Made by a program: the position numbers and the translations under genes | Shown here: piece by piece, positions 36,770-44,387 of the stretch | How positions within the stretch are numbered: the first letter of the stretch is position 1 | How the letters are laid out: each line of letters opens with the position of its first letter | Notes under the pieces: model-generated | Told to the model about the DNA's origin: nothing | Seen by the model: only the letters and a program-made list of their open reading frames with translations | Database searches by the model: none | Assembly (NCBI GenBank): GCA_902780505.1 | Contig: CACZFN010000018.1 | Coordinates: 57,021 to 121,020, forward strand | Reading direction: 5' to 3' | From: an uncultured Ruminococcus sp. | GTDB taxonomy: Bacteria > Bacillota > Clostridia > Oscillospirales > Ruminococcaceae | Length of the DNA: 64,000 nucleotides

Positions 36770-37138
36770 ATGAACGAGAAATTTGAAAAGTACATCGAGG
36801 GCTTGTCCCCCGAGATGCAGGAAAAGGCACGTCAGTGCAAGACTAAGGAAGAACTTCACGCATTCATTGCGGAAAATGATCTTGAACTGCCCGATGAAGC
36901 GCTTGAACTTGTAGCTGGCGGCTGCGGGAAATCGACAGAACGTTGCTATCATCAAAATGTGACGGAGCTGGAAAGAATACCATTTCCAAAGCGTAGCGAA
37001 AGTATATATAAGATACGGTGTAACCTCTGCGGTGAAATGTTTTATCACAAGGTAAGTAATAATCGAGATTATAGTATATCAGAAGAAGAATATAATAAAC
37101 GCAAGCTCAAGAGCGATGCACCGAACACATGGTGGTGA
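36770..37138 (+). CDS. Double-glycine leader peptide, array member 1
   Basis: The product has 122 residues. Residues 1-51 form a Nif11-like leader: an amphipathic helix with LSPEMQEKA, a conserved Cys in QCKTKEEL, an acidic FIAENDLELPDEALE block and the LVAGG cleavage motif (about residues 47-51). The presumed core (52-122) is polar and has CYH and CNLC pairs that could bind one metal ion or be modified, and it ends in WW. The ATG at 36770 has an AAAGGAGG site 7 bases upstream; an upstream in-frame ATG inside the kinase gene is not used. No modifying enzyme, protease or ABC exporter lies within the window near it. Confidence 0.85.
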   Translation: MNEKFEKYIEGLSPEMQEKARQCKTKEELHAFIAENDLELPDEALELVAGGCGKSTERCYHQNVTELERIPFPKRSESIYKIRCNLCGEMFYHKVSNNRDYSISEEEYNKRKLKSDAPNTWW

Positions 37139-37208
37139 GTGAGTTATTAGCATATGGTCAGTAGCAGTCTCATTTTTTGAGAAAAATACTTTCAAGGAGG
37201 AAATAGCC

Positions 37209-37523
37209 ATGAATGAAAAATACTTAAAAGACCTATCCCCCGAGCTGCAGGAAAAGGCAATGGAGTGCAAAACGCCCGAGGAAATAAATGAATTTATAGA
37301 CGACAATGACTTAGAGCTTGATGAAAGTGCGCTTGAAATGGTCTCGGGCGGCGGTGCACTGGAAGAACTCTACAACTGGTTATATGCCAACGGACATATT
37401 ACGGAAATGAAAAAGAGGATACGGAAACAGGCAGTCCTTTACGGACTGGAGGCTTTAAACGATGCACCACCGCAGATAAAATGCTATCGGAGTCTTTTGA
37501 ACGCCATTTATGATATCATCTGA
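37209..37523 (+). CDS. Double-glycine leader peptide, array member 2
   Basis: The product has 104 residues. The leader (1-49) is a shortened form with LSPELQEKA, ECKTPEEI, a very acidic block and MVSGGG. The core (50-104) differs entirely from that of member 1: a helical, basic segment (MKKRIRKQ) and only one Cys. It would be a cationic helical peptide after cleavage, like a class II bacteriocin, but that is inference. AAGGAGG lies 9 bases before the ATG. The Ala-Leu-Glu-Glu after the glycines also differs from the Cys-first cores. Confidence 0.83.
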   Translation: MNEKYLKDLSPELQEKAMECKTPEEINEFIDDNDLELDESALEMVSGGGALEELYNWLYANGHITEMKKRIRKQAVLYGLEALNDAPPQIKCYRSLLNAIYDII

Positions 37524-37602
37524 TAACGACAGTGTAAGGTGCATTCTGGAGGCAACAAATAGTCTTTCAACTCTAATAAATACAATCAAGGAGGAAAATA
37601 TC

Positions 37603-37950
37603 ATGAACGAAAAATTTGAAAAGTACATTAAGGATTTATCACCTGAATTACAGGAAAAGGCAAGGGAGTGCAAGACACCCGAGGAACTGAACGCTTTTAT
37701 AGCCGAAAATGACATTGAGATACCAGAAGAAGCACTTGATATGGTTTCGGGCGGGTGCAATACCGTCAAGGAAGCAAAGCCGATACTTAAATGCAACTAC
37801 TGCAATTCAGTGCTTGAAGAACTGCCGAAGGATCAGAGCCTGATAGACAAGATAAAGGAGAAGTTGCAGACAGTCAAAAGCGCAAAGGAAAACCTTATGT
37901 ATTGCAGGGCCTGCAACAGAGTTATATCCCCTGATGAATGGCATTATTGA
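37603..37950 (+). CDS. Double-glycine leader peptide, array member 3
   Basis: The product has 115 residues. The leader (1-51) ends in MVSGG and is nearly identical in DNA to that of member 4. The core (52-115) starts with Cys and has two CxxC knuckles (CNYC and CRAC) about 35 residues apart, a zinc-ribbon pattern, joined by a Lys/Glu-rich helix. The ATG at 37603 is preceded by AAGGAGG. Either a small zinc-ribbon protein or a cysteine-modified peptide would fit. Confidence 0.85.
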   Translation: MNEKFEKYIKDLSPELQEKARECKTPEELNAFIAENDIEIPEEALDMVSGGCNTVKEAKPILKCNYCNSVLEELPKDQSLIDKIKEKLQTVKSAKENLMYCRACNRVISPDEWHY

Positions 37951-37984
37951 TCTACAAAGCTAACATTTTAAGGAGGAAAACACC

Positions 37985-38410
37985 ATGAATGAAAATATTG
38001 AAAAGTACATTAAGGATTTATCACCCGAATTACAGGAAAAGGCAAGGGAGTGCAAGACACCCGAGGAACTTAATGATTTTATTGCGGAAAATGACATAGA
38101 GCTGCCCGAGGACGCACTCGAGCTTGTAGCGGGCGGCTGCGGCACCTGCAAGCATGACAGTAATAAAAGCCTTGAAAACTGGGTGTACATCGGTTCAACA
38201 ATGCCGGTGATACACGGTAAGGAGATTGCTAATCTCGGAAAAAGCTGCTGCAGTAAATGCGGTGGAAATATCACATACAAAGCAATAACAGGCATAGTGC
38301 GTTATACAGATAATTATGGGAGAATGGTGGGACAATGTGACACTATTATAATATCCGAGGCGGAATTCAATACCTATAAATCGAAGTTCCGTTTACAGTG
38401 GAAGGCGTAA
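37985..38410 (+). CDS. Double-glycine leader peptide, array member 4
   Basis: The product has 141 residues. The leader (1-51) ends in LVAGG, and the core (52-141) opens with CGTCKH and has CCSKCGG further on, a treble-clef or zinc-ribbon pattern. The C-terminal half is beta-rich and ends in KFRLQWKA. The last 100 bases around its stop and the next ribosome site are repeated exactly 369 bases downstream, so the following broken copy arose by recent tandem duplication of this gene. AAGGAGG precedes the ATG. Confidence 0.86.
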   Translation: MNENIEKYIKDLSPELQEKARECKTPEELNDFIAENDIELPEDALELVAGGCGTCKHDSNKSLENWVYIGSTMPVIHGKEIANLGKSCCSKCGGNITYKAITGIVRYTDNYGRMVGQCDTIIISEAEFNTYKSKFRLQWKA

Positions 38411-38451
38411 TGATTATCTCTACGGCTTAAAAGGAGGAAAACACCATGAAA
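38352..38451 (+). repeat. 100-base direct repeat, first copy
   Basis: Identical, by eye, to 38721-38820. It covers the 3' end of a core, the spacer, the ribosome site and the first bases of the next gene. The 369-base offset marks a recent tandem duplication within the peptide array. Confidence 0.85.
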
Positions 38452-38779
38452 CGCTTTTATAGCCGAGAATGACATAGAGCTGCCCGAGGACGCGCTCGAA
38501 CTTGTTGCGGGCGGCTGCGGCACCTGCAAGCATAACAGTGATAAAAAGCTTGAAAACTGGGTGTCCATCGGTTCAACCGATCCGGTGATACGTGGAAAGA
38601 ACGTTGGCAGTATCGGTAAAAACTGCTGTAGCAAGTGCGGAGGGAATATCACATATACTGCTCATACCGGAAACATAATCGAATCCGGCAGCTATTATGT
38701 TAGAGTTGAAACCTTTACGATATCCGAGGCGGAATTCAATACCTATAAATCGAAGTTCCGTTTACAGTGGAAGGCGTAA
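38446..38779 (+). pseudogene. Array member 5, leader deleted and out of frame
   Basis: The ribosome site and ATG (38446) are intact, but the ATG frame stops after 8 codons at 38472. The last part of the leader (from AFIAENDIEL) and a full core like that of member 4 (CGTCKH, CCSKCGG, same KFRLQWKA end) are open in the +1 frame to 38779. About 85 bases of leader were lost, apparently between short TGAA repeats. The core keeps its frame, so loss is recent, or expression relies on frameshifting or another start. Confidence 0.8.
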
Positions 38780-38820
38780 TGATTATCTCTACGGCTTAAA
38801 AGGAGGAAAACACCATGAAA
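38721..38820 (+). repeat. 100-base direct repeat, second copy
   Basis: Second copy of the repeat at 38352-38451. It carries the ribosome site of array member 6. Confidence 0.85.
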
Positions 38821-39194
38821 GGGCTTGCAAGACAAAGGAAGAACTTAATGCTTTTATAGCGGAAAATGACATAGAGCTGCCTGATGACGCGCTCGAACTT
38901 GTAGCGGGCGGCTGCGGGACGTCACACTGCGAGCATAATTTCATAGAAACCGAAAGAATTGATATGATGCCGGCGATCGGCAACAACGGGCTGATCGGCC
39001 ATGCTATACATTATAACGGGATACAGGTACAAAACATCAAGACAAATCAATGCAGCAAATGCTCAGAATTACATTATTATGTCATGACGTTGCCTCAGGT
39101 AGACAAATATGTCAGTCAAAACGGCATGGTCATAAGCTATAAAGAGATAAGCGCCGCTGAGTATAACTCCCTCAAGGCGCAGAAAAACTGGTGA
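38815..39194 (+). pseudogene. Array member 6, leader truncated and out of frame
   Basis: The ATG at 38815 stops after 14 codons. The leader remnant (from ACKTKEEL) and the core are open in a different frame (38817-39194), ending in KAQKNW. The core starts CGTSHCEH and has CSKC later, distinct from those of members 4 and 5. A separate internal leader deletion from that of member 5 must be assumed, because the breakpoints differ. An upstream in-frame ATG at 38697 lies inside the previous core and lacks a ribosome site. Confidence 0.78.
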
Positions 39195-39301
39195 CAGCAT
39201 CAACTGACATATGCCGGGACTTAGTGCAGCTATTTGCAGCAAATCTTTTTTGGATAATTGTAACAGCTTTGTAATAACAGATTGTACTAAATGCACAAAT
39301 T

Positions 39302-39345
39302 AAATATCGCCGTTTGTATTAAGTTTTTGCAAACGGCGATATTTT
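39302..39345 (+). terminator. Terminator of the peptide array
   Basis: A perfect 15-bp stem (AAATATCGCCGTTTG and its complement) ends in TTTTG. Confidence 0.8.
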
Positions 39346-39366
39346 GTTACAAAAATATGTATTGTA

Positions 39367-39396
39367 TTTACAATCATCCCCTTTATGTGCTATAAT
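39367..39396 (+). promoter_or_regulatory. Promoter of the lipoprotein at 39.5 kb
   Basis: TTTACA (39367-39372), 18 bases, TATAAT (39391-39396), followed by AAATGCATAC. The GH2 promoter is followed by the closely similar GAATGCAAAC. Confidence 0.7.
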
Positions 39397-39420
39397 AAAT
39401 GCATACATTGATTATTACTT

Positions 39421-39478
39421 ATGCCCATGCAGATACGTGCCGCAAGCGGTACTCCCTGCATTTAGGGGTAATTACAGC
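39421..39478 (+). ncRNA. Conserved structured leader RNA, copy B (candidate riboswitch)
   Basis: Same layout as copy A at 16918-16975: TGCCC (39422-39426) with GGGTA (39466-39470), ATGCAG (39427-39432) with CTGCAT (39456-39461), and a different inner stem GTGCCG/CGGTAC (39437-39442, 39447-39452). The loop sides AU and UCC are kept. G-C in copy A becomes G-U in the outer stem, and the inner stem changes on both sides, so pairing is conserved but sequence is not. Confidence 0.6.
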
Positions 39479-39521
39479 ATAATACAGACTATATATAGAA
39501 AAAACAAGAGGATAAAAGAAA

Positions 39522-40043
39522 ATGAAGAAGATGATAATTTCACTTGTGCTTGCAGGCATAATGTGCCCGCTTGCTGCCTGCGGCGCTTCAGATACAGATA
39601 TGGAAGCCGCAATAACAGCCCCCGTGACAGAAGAACAAACAGAAAACAGAATACCCGAAACGGCAGCGTTTGAAATACTCCCGGAAGAAGCAAACGGCGT
39701 GTTCAACCACGTAATTACCGCAGCAAAGAATACATACCCCTTAGCTGACGGCGCAAAAAGGCAATACGGCTACAAGGGCAAAGATATCATAAACGGCGAA
39801 GAATGCTACCTGTTTTCGGTATATGACAGTGACGACAACGGTAAAAGCTTCAAGATCGCGGAGATCGCTGGAAGCGTAAACGGCAGTTCGGTATATACAC
39901 TAAACAGTGAAACATCCGTATTTGAGGAGTTGGAACTGACAAAGGCCGTACAGAGCAGCTGGTCATCAAAAGGCTCGCTTAAAACCGTAAAGGTCAAAAT
40001 GCAAAGTGCCACCCGCCTTGCGGCAGAAAGCCTGAAAGCATAA
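39522..40043 (+). CDS. Small lipoprotein of unknown function
   Basis: Secreted lipoprotein of 173 residues. The signal peptide ends at a lipobox LAAC (about residues 17-20). A short Glu/Thr linker (21-50) precedes a compact alpha/beta domain (about 50-173), with YGYKGKDIINGEECYLFSVY as a likely beta-hairpin. I do not recognise a family. It is a single-gene unit with its own promoter and terminator. It shares a structured leader RNA with the GH2 gene 22 kb away, which suggests a common signal. Confidence 0.8.
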   Translation: MKKMIISLVLAGIMCPLAACGASDTDMEAAITAPVTEEQTENRIPETAAFEILPEEANGVFNHVITAAKNTYPLADGAKRQYGYKGKDIINGEECYLFSVYDSDDNGKSFKIAEIAGSVNGSSVYTLNSETSVFEELELTKAVQSSWSSKGSLKTVKVKMQSATRLAAESLKA

Positions 40044-40073
40044 GGCGGCACACAAGAAAGACACCATATATTT

Positions 40074-40115
40074 CTGCCGCTGAGCGTAAAAAATGCTCAG
40101 CGGCAGATTATTTTT
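40074..40115 (+). terminator. Terminator of the lipoprotein gene
   Basis: A 12-bp stem (CTGCCGCTGAGC and its complement) is followed by ATTATTTTT. Confidence 0.85.
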
Positions 40116-40312
40116 AGCATGATAGATTTACAATTAAAGTAAATAATCATGCTTTCATACCCGGTATTAATAATCGCCAATTCAAGCGGCGCATCCGCTT
40201 TTAAAACAAGCGATTAAAGCGCACACCTTAATTGTGTACCATGCATTGATAAACAATATCTAAAGTTTTTGTTAATGTTTTTCGCTTTTTATTTATAATA
40301 GCGAAAATAATG
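40116..40312. other. Intergenic region before nadB
   Basis: About 200 AT-rich bases with no supported gene or strong hairpin. Confidence 0.55.
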
Positions 40313-40341
40313 TTGAAATAATAAATAGAATGTGCTATAAT
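40313..40341 (+). promoter_or_regulatory. nadBC promoter
   Basis: TTGAAA (40313-40318), 17 bases, TATAAT (40336-40341). Confidence 0.75.
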
Positions 40342-40401
40342 AAAATAAGTATATTTACATTTCGTCGAGCTTTTGCTTGATATGATAAAACGGTGATACT
40401 G

Positions 40402-41955
40402 ATGAATAATTATGATGTTATTATAGCAGGCTGCGGTGCTGCGGGACTTTACGGGGCGATAAATCTGCCCGCTGATTTTAAGATACTTGTGCTTTCCAAA
40501 AGAGAGCTTACCCTGTGCAACTCTGCACTTGCACAAGGCGGCATTGCGGGCGTTTATAAAAACCCGGATGATGATCCCGAACTGCACAAGCAGGATACTT
40601 TTATAGCAGGCGGCTTTGAAAACGATCCTGTTTCAACTGATGTGCTCGTTCATGAAGCTGCTATCGACATTGACAGGATAATAAACCTGGGTGTCGAATT
40701 TGACAAGACTCCCGACGGTGATTACCACCGAACCCTTGAGGGCGGCCACGGCAAACACAGGATATTCCACCATAAGGATTCGACAGGGTTTGAGATAGAA
40801 ACAAAGCTTTTAGCTTATGTTCAGACTCTCAAAAATGTTGAGATATGGGAAAACGCACTTATGACTGATGTGAAAAAGACCGACACGGGCTTTTCTTTCA
40901 ATATCCTTAAAGACGAAGGCTTTGTAACGGCAAACTGCCACTTTGCAATATTTGCAACAGGCGGTATAGGAAGGGTTTATGAGTACACAACAAACTCCGC
41001 CATTGCTACCGGTGACGGTATCGCGCAGGCTTTCAGACTCGGTGCCAAGATAAAGAATTTAAGCTATATCCAGTTCCACCCGACAGCCTTCAATAACAGG
41101 GATAAGCGTGAATGCTTCCTTATATCCGAAGCTGTAAGGGGCGAGGGTGCATACCTTAAAAACTGCCACAAGGAACGCTTTATGCAAAGATACGACAAAA
41201 GGCTCGAGCTTGCACCGAGGGACGTTGTATCGCACTCTATCATATTTGAGGCAAAGAGGACCGGTTCGGATAATTTCTACCTTGATATCTCTTATAAAGA
41301 TCCCGAATTTATAAAGAACCGCTTCCCTATGATATATAAGAATCTGCTTGAAGCGGGGTATGATATGACTAAAGACCTTATACCTATCTACCCCTGCCAG
41401 CATTACCTTATGGGCGGTATAGATGTTGATACCTTTGCAAGAACAACTGTCGAGGGGCTTTATGCCTGCGGTGAGTGTTCACACACCGGCGTACACGGCA
41501 ACAACAGGCTCGCAAGCAATTCGCTGCTTGAAGCACTTGTGTTCTCACGGCGTGCGGCACATGATATCGCACAGAAAAACAAGACGCACACGAAGGATTA
41601 TACAGAGGCAAAGTTTGATATAGATGAAAATGCACCGCATATCCCCCATGGCATAAGGACAAAGATAAGAAAGATAATGCAGAGCGCATACTTTGTTATA
41701 CCTGATGTCGAGGAAGTATTCAAGGGTTATACCGAAATATGTGAGCTTAAAGAAAGCCTTGAAAACGGGCACTATAAGATAGACCGCGACTATGTGGAGG
41801 CGGATTCGCTTTGCACCTGCGCTTATATAATACTGACCGAGGCCAAAAAGATAGCCACGGAAAACGCTGAGCTTACAACAAGTGAGGGCGAGGATATGTA
41901 CAGCGAGGATCAGGAACTTACTATGAAAAAGGAAGAAACGGATTATTTATTCTGA
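40402..41955 (+). CDS. nadB: L-aspartate oxidase
   Basis: FAD-dependent enzyme that oxidises L-aspartate to iminoaspartate, the first step of de novo NAD synthesis. Its length is 517 residues. It has an FAD-binding site near the N-terminus (GCGAAGLYG), then the LAQGGIAG and HRTLEGGHGKHRIFHHKD segments with substrate-binding residues, and GNNRLASNSLLE near residue 370. The C-terminal helical domain (about 410-517) has a long acidic tail. The ATG at 40402 follows a weak ribosome site; an alternative GTG lies 9 bases upstream. nadC follows by 15 bases. The quinolinate synthase gene nadA is not beside them, unlike the usual nadABC order. Confidence 0.95.
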   Translation: MNNYDVIIAGCGAAGLYGAINLPADFKILVLSKRELTLCNSALAQGGIAGVYKNPDDDPELHKQDTFIAGGFENDPVSTDVLVHEAAIDIDRIINLGVEFDKTPDGDYHRTLEGGHGKHRIFHHKDSTGFEIETKLLAYVQTLKNVEIWENALMTDVKKTDTGFSFNILKDEGFVTANCHFAIFATGGIGRVYEYTTNSAIATGDGIAQAFRLGAKIKNLSYIQFHPTAFNNRDKRECFLISEAVRGEGAYLKNCHKERFMQRYDKRLELAPRDVVSHSIIFEAKRTGSDNFYLDISYKDPEFIKNRFPMIYKNLLEAGYDMTKDLIPIYPCQHYLMGGIDVDTFARTTVEGLYACGECSHTGVHGNNRLASNSLLEALVFSRRAAHDIAQKNKTHTKDYTEAKFDIDENAPHIPHGIRTKIRKIMQSAYFVIPDVEEVFKGYTEICELKESLENGHYKIDRDYVEADSLCTCAYIILTEAKKIATENAELTTSEGEDMYSEDQELTMKKEETDYLF

Positions 41956-41970
41956 CAAGGAGATACTTTC

Positions 41971-42810
41971 ATGGCACTTATGCAGTTTCAGATAGACGAA
42001 CTTATAAAAACGGCTCTTAACGAAGATATTAATTACGTTGATGTTACAACCGACTATCTTGTGGACGGCGACAGGGTATCTACAGCAAGGTATGTTGCAA
42101 AGGCTGACGGTGTTCTCTGCGGGATAGATATTGCAGTAAGGGTGTTCACCCTGCTTGATGAAAGCACAAAAGCAGAGATCTATATCCATGACGGAGAGCG
42201 TGTAAAAAAAGGCGATATTATAGCCCGCATCACCTGCCATACAAGGGAACTGTTAAAAGGTGAGAGGACAGCGCTCAATATCGTTCAGCATATGTCAGGC
42301 ATTGCTACAATGACAAGGGAATGTGTCGAACTTGTAAGCGGTACAAAGGCATCCATCGCTGATACAAGAAAGACACTGCCCGGGCTTCGCTTTATACAGA
42401 AATACGCCGTGACTGTCGGCGGGGGCAGAAACCACCGCTATAACCTTTCCGACTGTGCAATGCTAAAAGACACACACCTTGACGCTTTCGGGAGTATGTC
42501 GGGAGCAGTGGCGGCTTTAAGGGAAAAAATAGGGCATACCGTAAAGATAGAAGTCGAGGTGGCAAACCTTGACGAGCTGAAGGAAGCGCTCAGCTTAGGG
42601 GTAGAGATAATAATGCTTGACAATATGTCAAATGAGGATATGGCAAAGGCAGTAGAGATCACCAACGGAAGGGCTTTGCTTGAAGCTTCGGGCAATGTTA
42701 CCGCACAGACGATACGCGGCATAGCGCAGACGGGCGTGGACATCATCTCACTCGGTGCACTGACACATTCGGTAAAGGCATTTGATATATCAATGAAAAT
42801 AGATAAATAA
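41971..42810 (+). CDS. nadC: Nicotinate-nucleotide diphosphorylase (carboxylating)
   Basis: Quinolinate phosphoribosyltransferase of 279 residues, the third step of NAD synthesis. It joins quinolinate and PRPP and releases CO2. Visible signatures are ADTRKTLPGLR, the VGGGRNHRYNLSD substrate loop, KDTH, VEVANLDEL and IMLDNM. AAGGAG lies 9 bases before the ATG. It forms an operon with nadB and ends at a strong terminator. Confidence 0.97.
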   Translation: MALMQFQIDELIKTALNEDINYVDVTTDYLVDGDRVSTARYVAKADGVLCGIDIAVRVFTLLDESTKAEIYIHDGERVKKGDIIARITCHTRELLKGERTALNIVQHMSGIATMTRECVELVSGTKASIADTRKTLPGLRFIQKYAVTVGGGRNHRYNLSDCAMLKDTHLDAFGSMSGAVAALREKIGHTVKIEVEVANLDELKEALSLGVEIIMLDNMSNEDMAKAVEITNGRALLEASGNVTAQTIRGIAQTGVDIISLGALTHSVKAFDISMKIDK

Positions 42811-42814
42811 GACC

Positions 42815-42843
42815 AAAGGACTTTCCATACGGAAAGTCCTTTA
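42815..42843 (+). terminator. nadBC terminator
   Basis: AAAGGACTTTCC pairs with GGAAAGTCCTTT around ATAC. The T run is short. Confidence 0.75.
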
Positions 42844-42893
42844 AGGCAATACCTCACAAAAATGTTTTAATTACTTCTTAATATAATAGATGC

Positions 42894-42899
42894 TATAAT
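42894..42899 (+). promoter_or_regulatory. -10 box of the DUF3592-like gene
   Basis: TATAAT lies 22 bases before the ATG. The -35 region (TTACTT) is poor. Confidence 0.45.
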
Positions 42900-42920
42900 A
42901 CAAAAAAGGGAGGTAATAAT

Positions 42921-43514
42921 ATGAAAAACGAAGTTGACTATCAGGCAGAATATGAACGCTTTGCACAGGCTGATGCAAGGGAGGCTGAACTTCATCAGCG
43001 GCTTCACGGCGAATATGACGGGCAGTACCACGAAAGCGCGCCGCAAAGCTTTTCCATTTCGGGCAGCGGCATAAGCTACAGAAGGCCTGTATCTGATGCA
43101 ACGCTGGTTTTCAGGATAATTGCGATAGTTTTCCTGTGCGTGGGGCTTCTTATAGGCGGGGTGTATTTTGTGGTGATACACTTTATGAACGAAAAGTATG
43201 ACAGGTGCACCGCTGAAACAACGGCAACTGTATTTGACAACATTATAAACGAAGACACATACACACCCGTTTTCCTTTATGAAGTGGACGGGCAGAGCTA
43301 CAAAATGAAAAGTTCTTACTCGACAAACCCGCCTAAGTACAGGATAAACGAAAAGGTAACACTTTACTATAACCCCGACAAGCCGGAAGAATTCTATGTT
43401 GACAAGGCAAGCACGCTTGTTACTTATATACTTGTGGGGCTTGCTTCACTGTTTACGCTGATGGGTATAGTATTCGGGATAGTTTCGGTAAATGCTAAAG
43501 ACAAAAAGGTTTAG
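42921..43514 (+). CDS. DUF3592-like membrane protein
   Basis: The product has 197 residues. A polar, Gln/Glu-rich N-terminus (1-58) precedes TM1 (about 63-88). An extracytoplasmic beta-rich domain (about 90-165) contains FLYEVDGQSYKMKSSY and VTLYYNPDKPEEFYVD, the typical DUF3592 pattern, and TM2 spans about 168-190. The function of the family is unknown. GGGAGG lies 8 bases before the ATG. The stop is 9 bases before the next gene's start, so they form an operon with the phosphorylase. Confidence 0.85.
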   Translation: MKNEVDYQAEYERFAQADAREAELHQRLHGEYDGQYHESAPQSFSISGSGISYRRPVSDATLVFRIIAIVFLCVGLLIGGVYFVVIHFMNEKYDRCTAETTATVFDNIINEDTYTPVFLYEVDGQSYKMKSSYSTNPPKYRINEKVTLYYNPDKPEEFYVDKASTLVTYILVGLASLFTLMGIVFGIVSVNAKDKKV

Positions 43515-43523
43515 GTGACAGAT

Positions 43524-44306
43524 ATGGCTTCGATAATGGACGGTGAAAGACAATTCCACATAAGGACCAAAAAAGGCGAGGTAGGCAGGTATTGTATCTT
43601 AACGGGCGATCCCGACAGGGTGCCGAAGATAGCCGCTTACCTTGATAACGCAAAGCAGATATCAAAAAACAGGGAATACAATGTATATACAGGTACGCTT
43701 GACGGTGAAGCTGTTACTGTTTGCTCAACAGGTATAGGCGGTCCCTCAGCGGCAATAGCGGTGGAGGAACTTATAAAATGCGGCGCTGATACCTTTATAA
43801 GAATAGGCACAAGCGGCGGCGTTGACCTTAAAGTTGTCGGCGGTGATCTCGTTATCGCAAACAGTGCGATAAGGTCTGAAGGGACATCATACGAATACCT
43901 GCCGTCGGGCTACCCCGCTGTTGCTGATTATGAAGTGGTCAAAGCGCTGAAGGACACCGCCGACGAACTTTCTACCGGTGATTTCGGCAACAGCTGTCAT
44001 GTAGGCGTTGTTCATTCAAAGGACAGCTTTTACGGCGAAGTAGAGCCCGATGCCGCCCCCGTTGGCGAAGATATAAAATACAGGTGGGACGCTTACCTTA
44101 AATGCGGCTGCCTGACATCCGAAATGGAATGTGCGGCGATATTTTCCGTAGGCATTGCAAGGCGTGTGCGCTGCGGGGCTGTACTGACGGCAATATGGAA
44201 CGTAGAACGTTCCAAAGCAGGGCTGCCCGACAACATAACGGAGGATTCCACAAGAGCAATAAAATGTGCGATAGGTGCAATAAAAAAGCTGATAAAAAAT
44301 GACTGA
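43524..44306 (+). CDS. Uridine phosphorylase-like nucleoside phosphorylase
   Basis: Cytoplasmic PNP/UDP-family enzyme of 260 residues. It cleaves nucleosides with phosphate to give base and ribose-1-phosphate, a salvage step. Conserved parts are the phosphate site in TGDPDRVPK, STGIGGPSAAIA, RIGTSGGV and the ribose-binding Glu pair in TSEMECAAIF. The pattern is closest to uridine phosphorylases; a purine preference cannot be excluded. I chose the ATG at 43524 over a GTG at 43515, which directly follows the previous stop, because TAGGTGA lies at ribosome-site distance from the ATG. Confidence 0.88.
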   Translation: MASIMDGERQFHIRTKKGEVGRYCILTGDPDRVPKIAAYLDNAKQISKNREYNVYTGTLDGEAVTVCSTGIGGPSAAIAVEELIKCGADTFIRIGTSGGVDLKVVGGDLVIANSAIRSEGTSYEYLPSGYPAVADYEVVKALKDTADELSTGDFGNSCHVGVVHSKDSFYGEVEPDAAPVGEDIKYRWDAYLKCGCLTSEMECAAIFSVGIARRVRCGAVLTAIWNVERSKAGLPDNITEDSTRAIKCAIGAIKKLIKND

Positions 44307-44316
44307 TAAGAATTTA

Positions 44317-44353
44317 AGCGGAGAGCAGTTTTCAGACTGCTCTCCGCTTTTTT
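44317..44353 (+). terminator. Terminator after the phosphorylase
   Basis: A 12-bp stem (AGCGGAGAGCAG and its complement) is followed by TTTTTT. Confidence 0.9.
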
Positions 44354-44387
44354 GGGGGTAAGTATATCTCAAAGGCGCACCTTGTTT

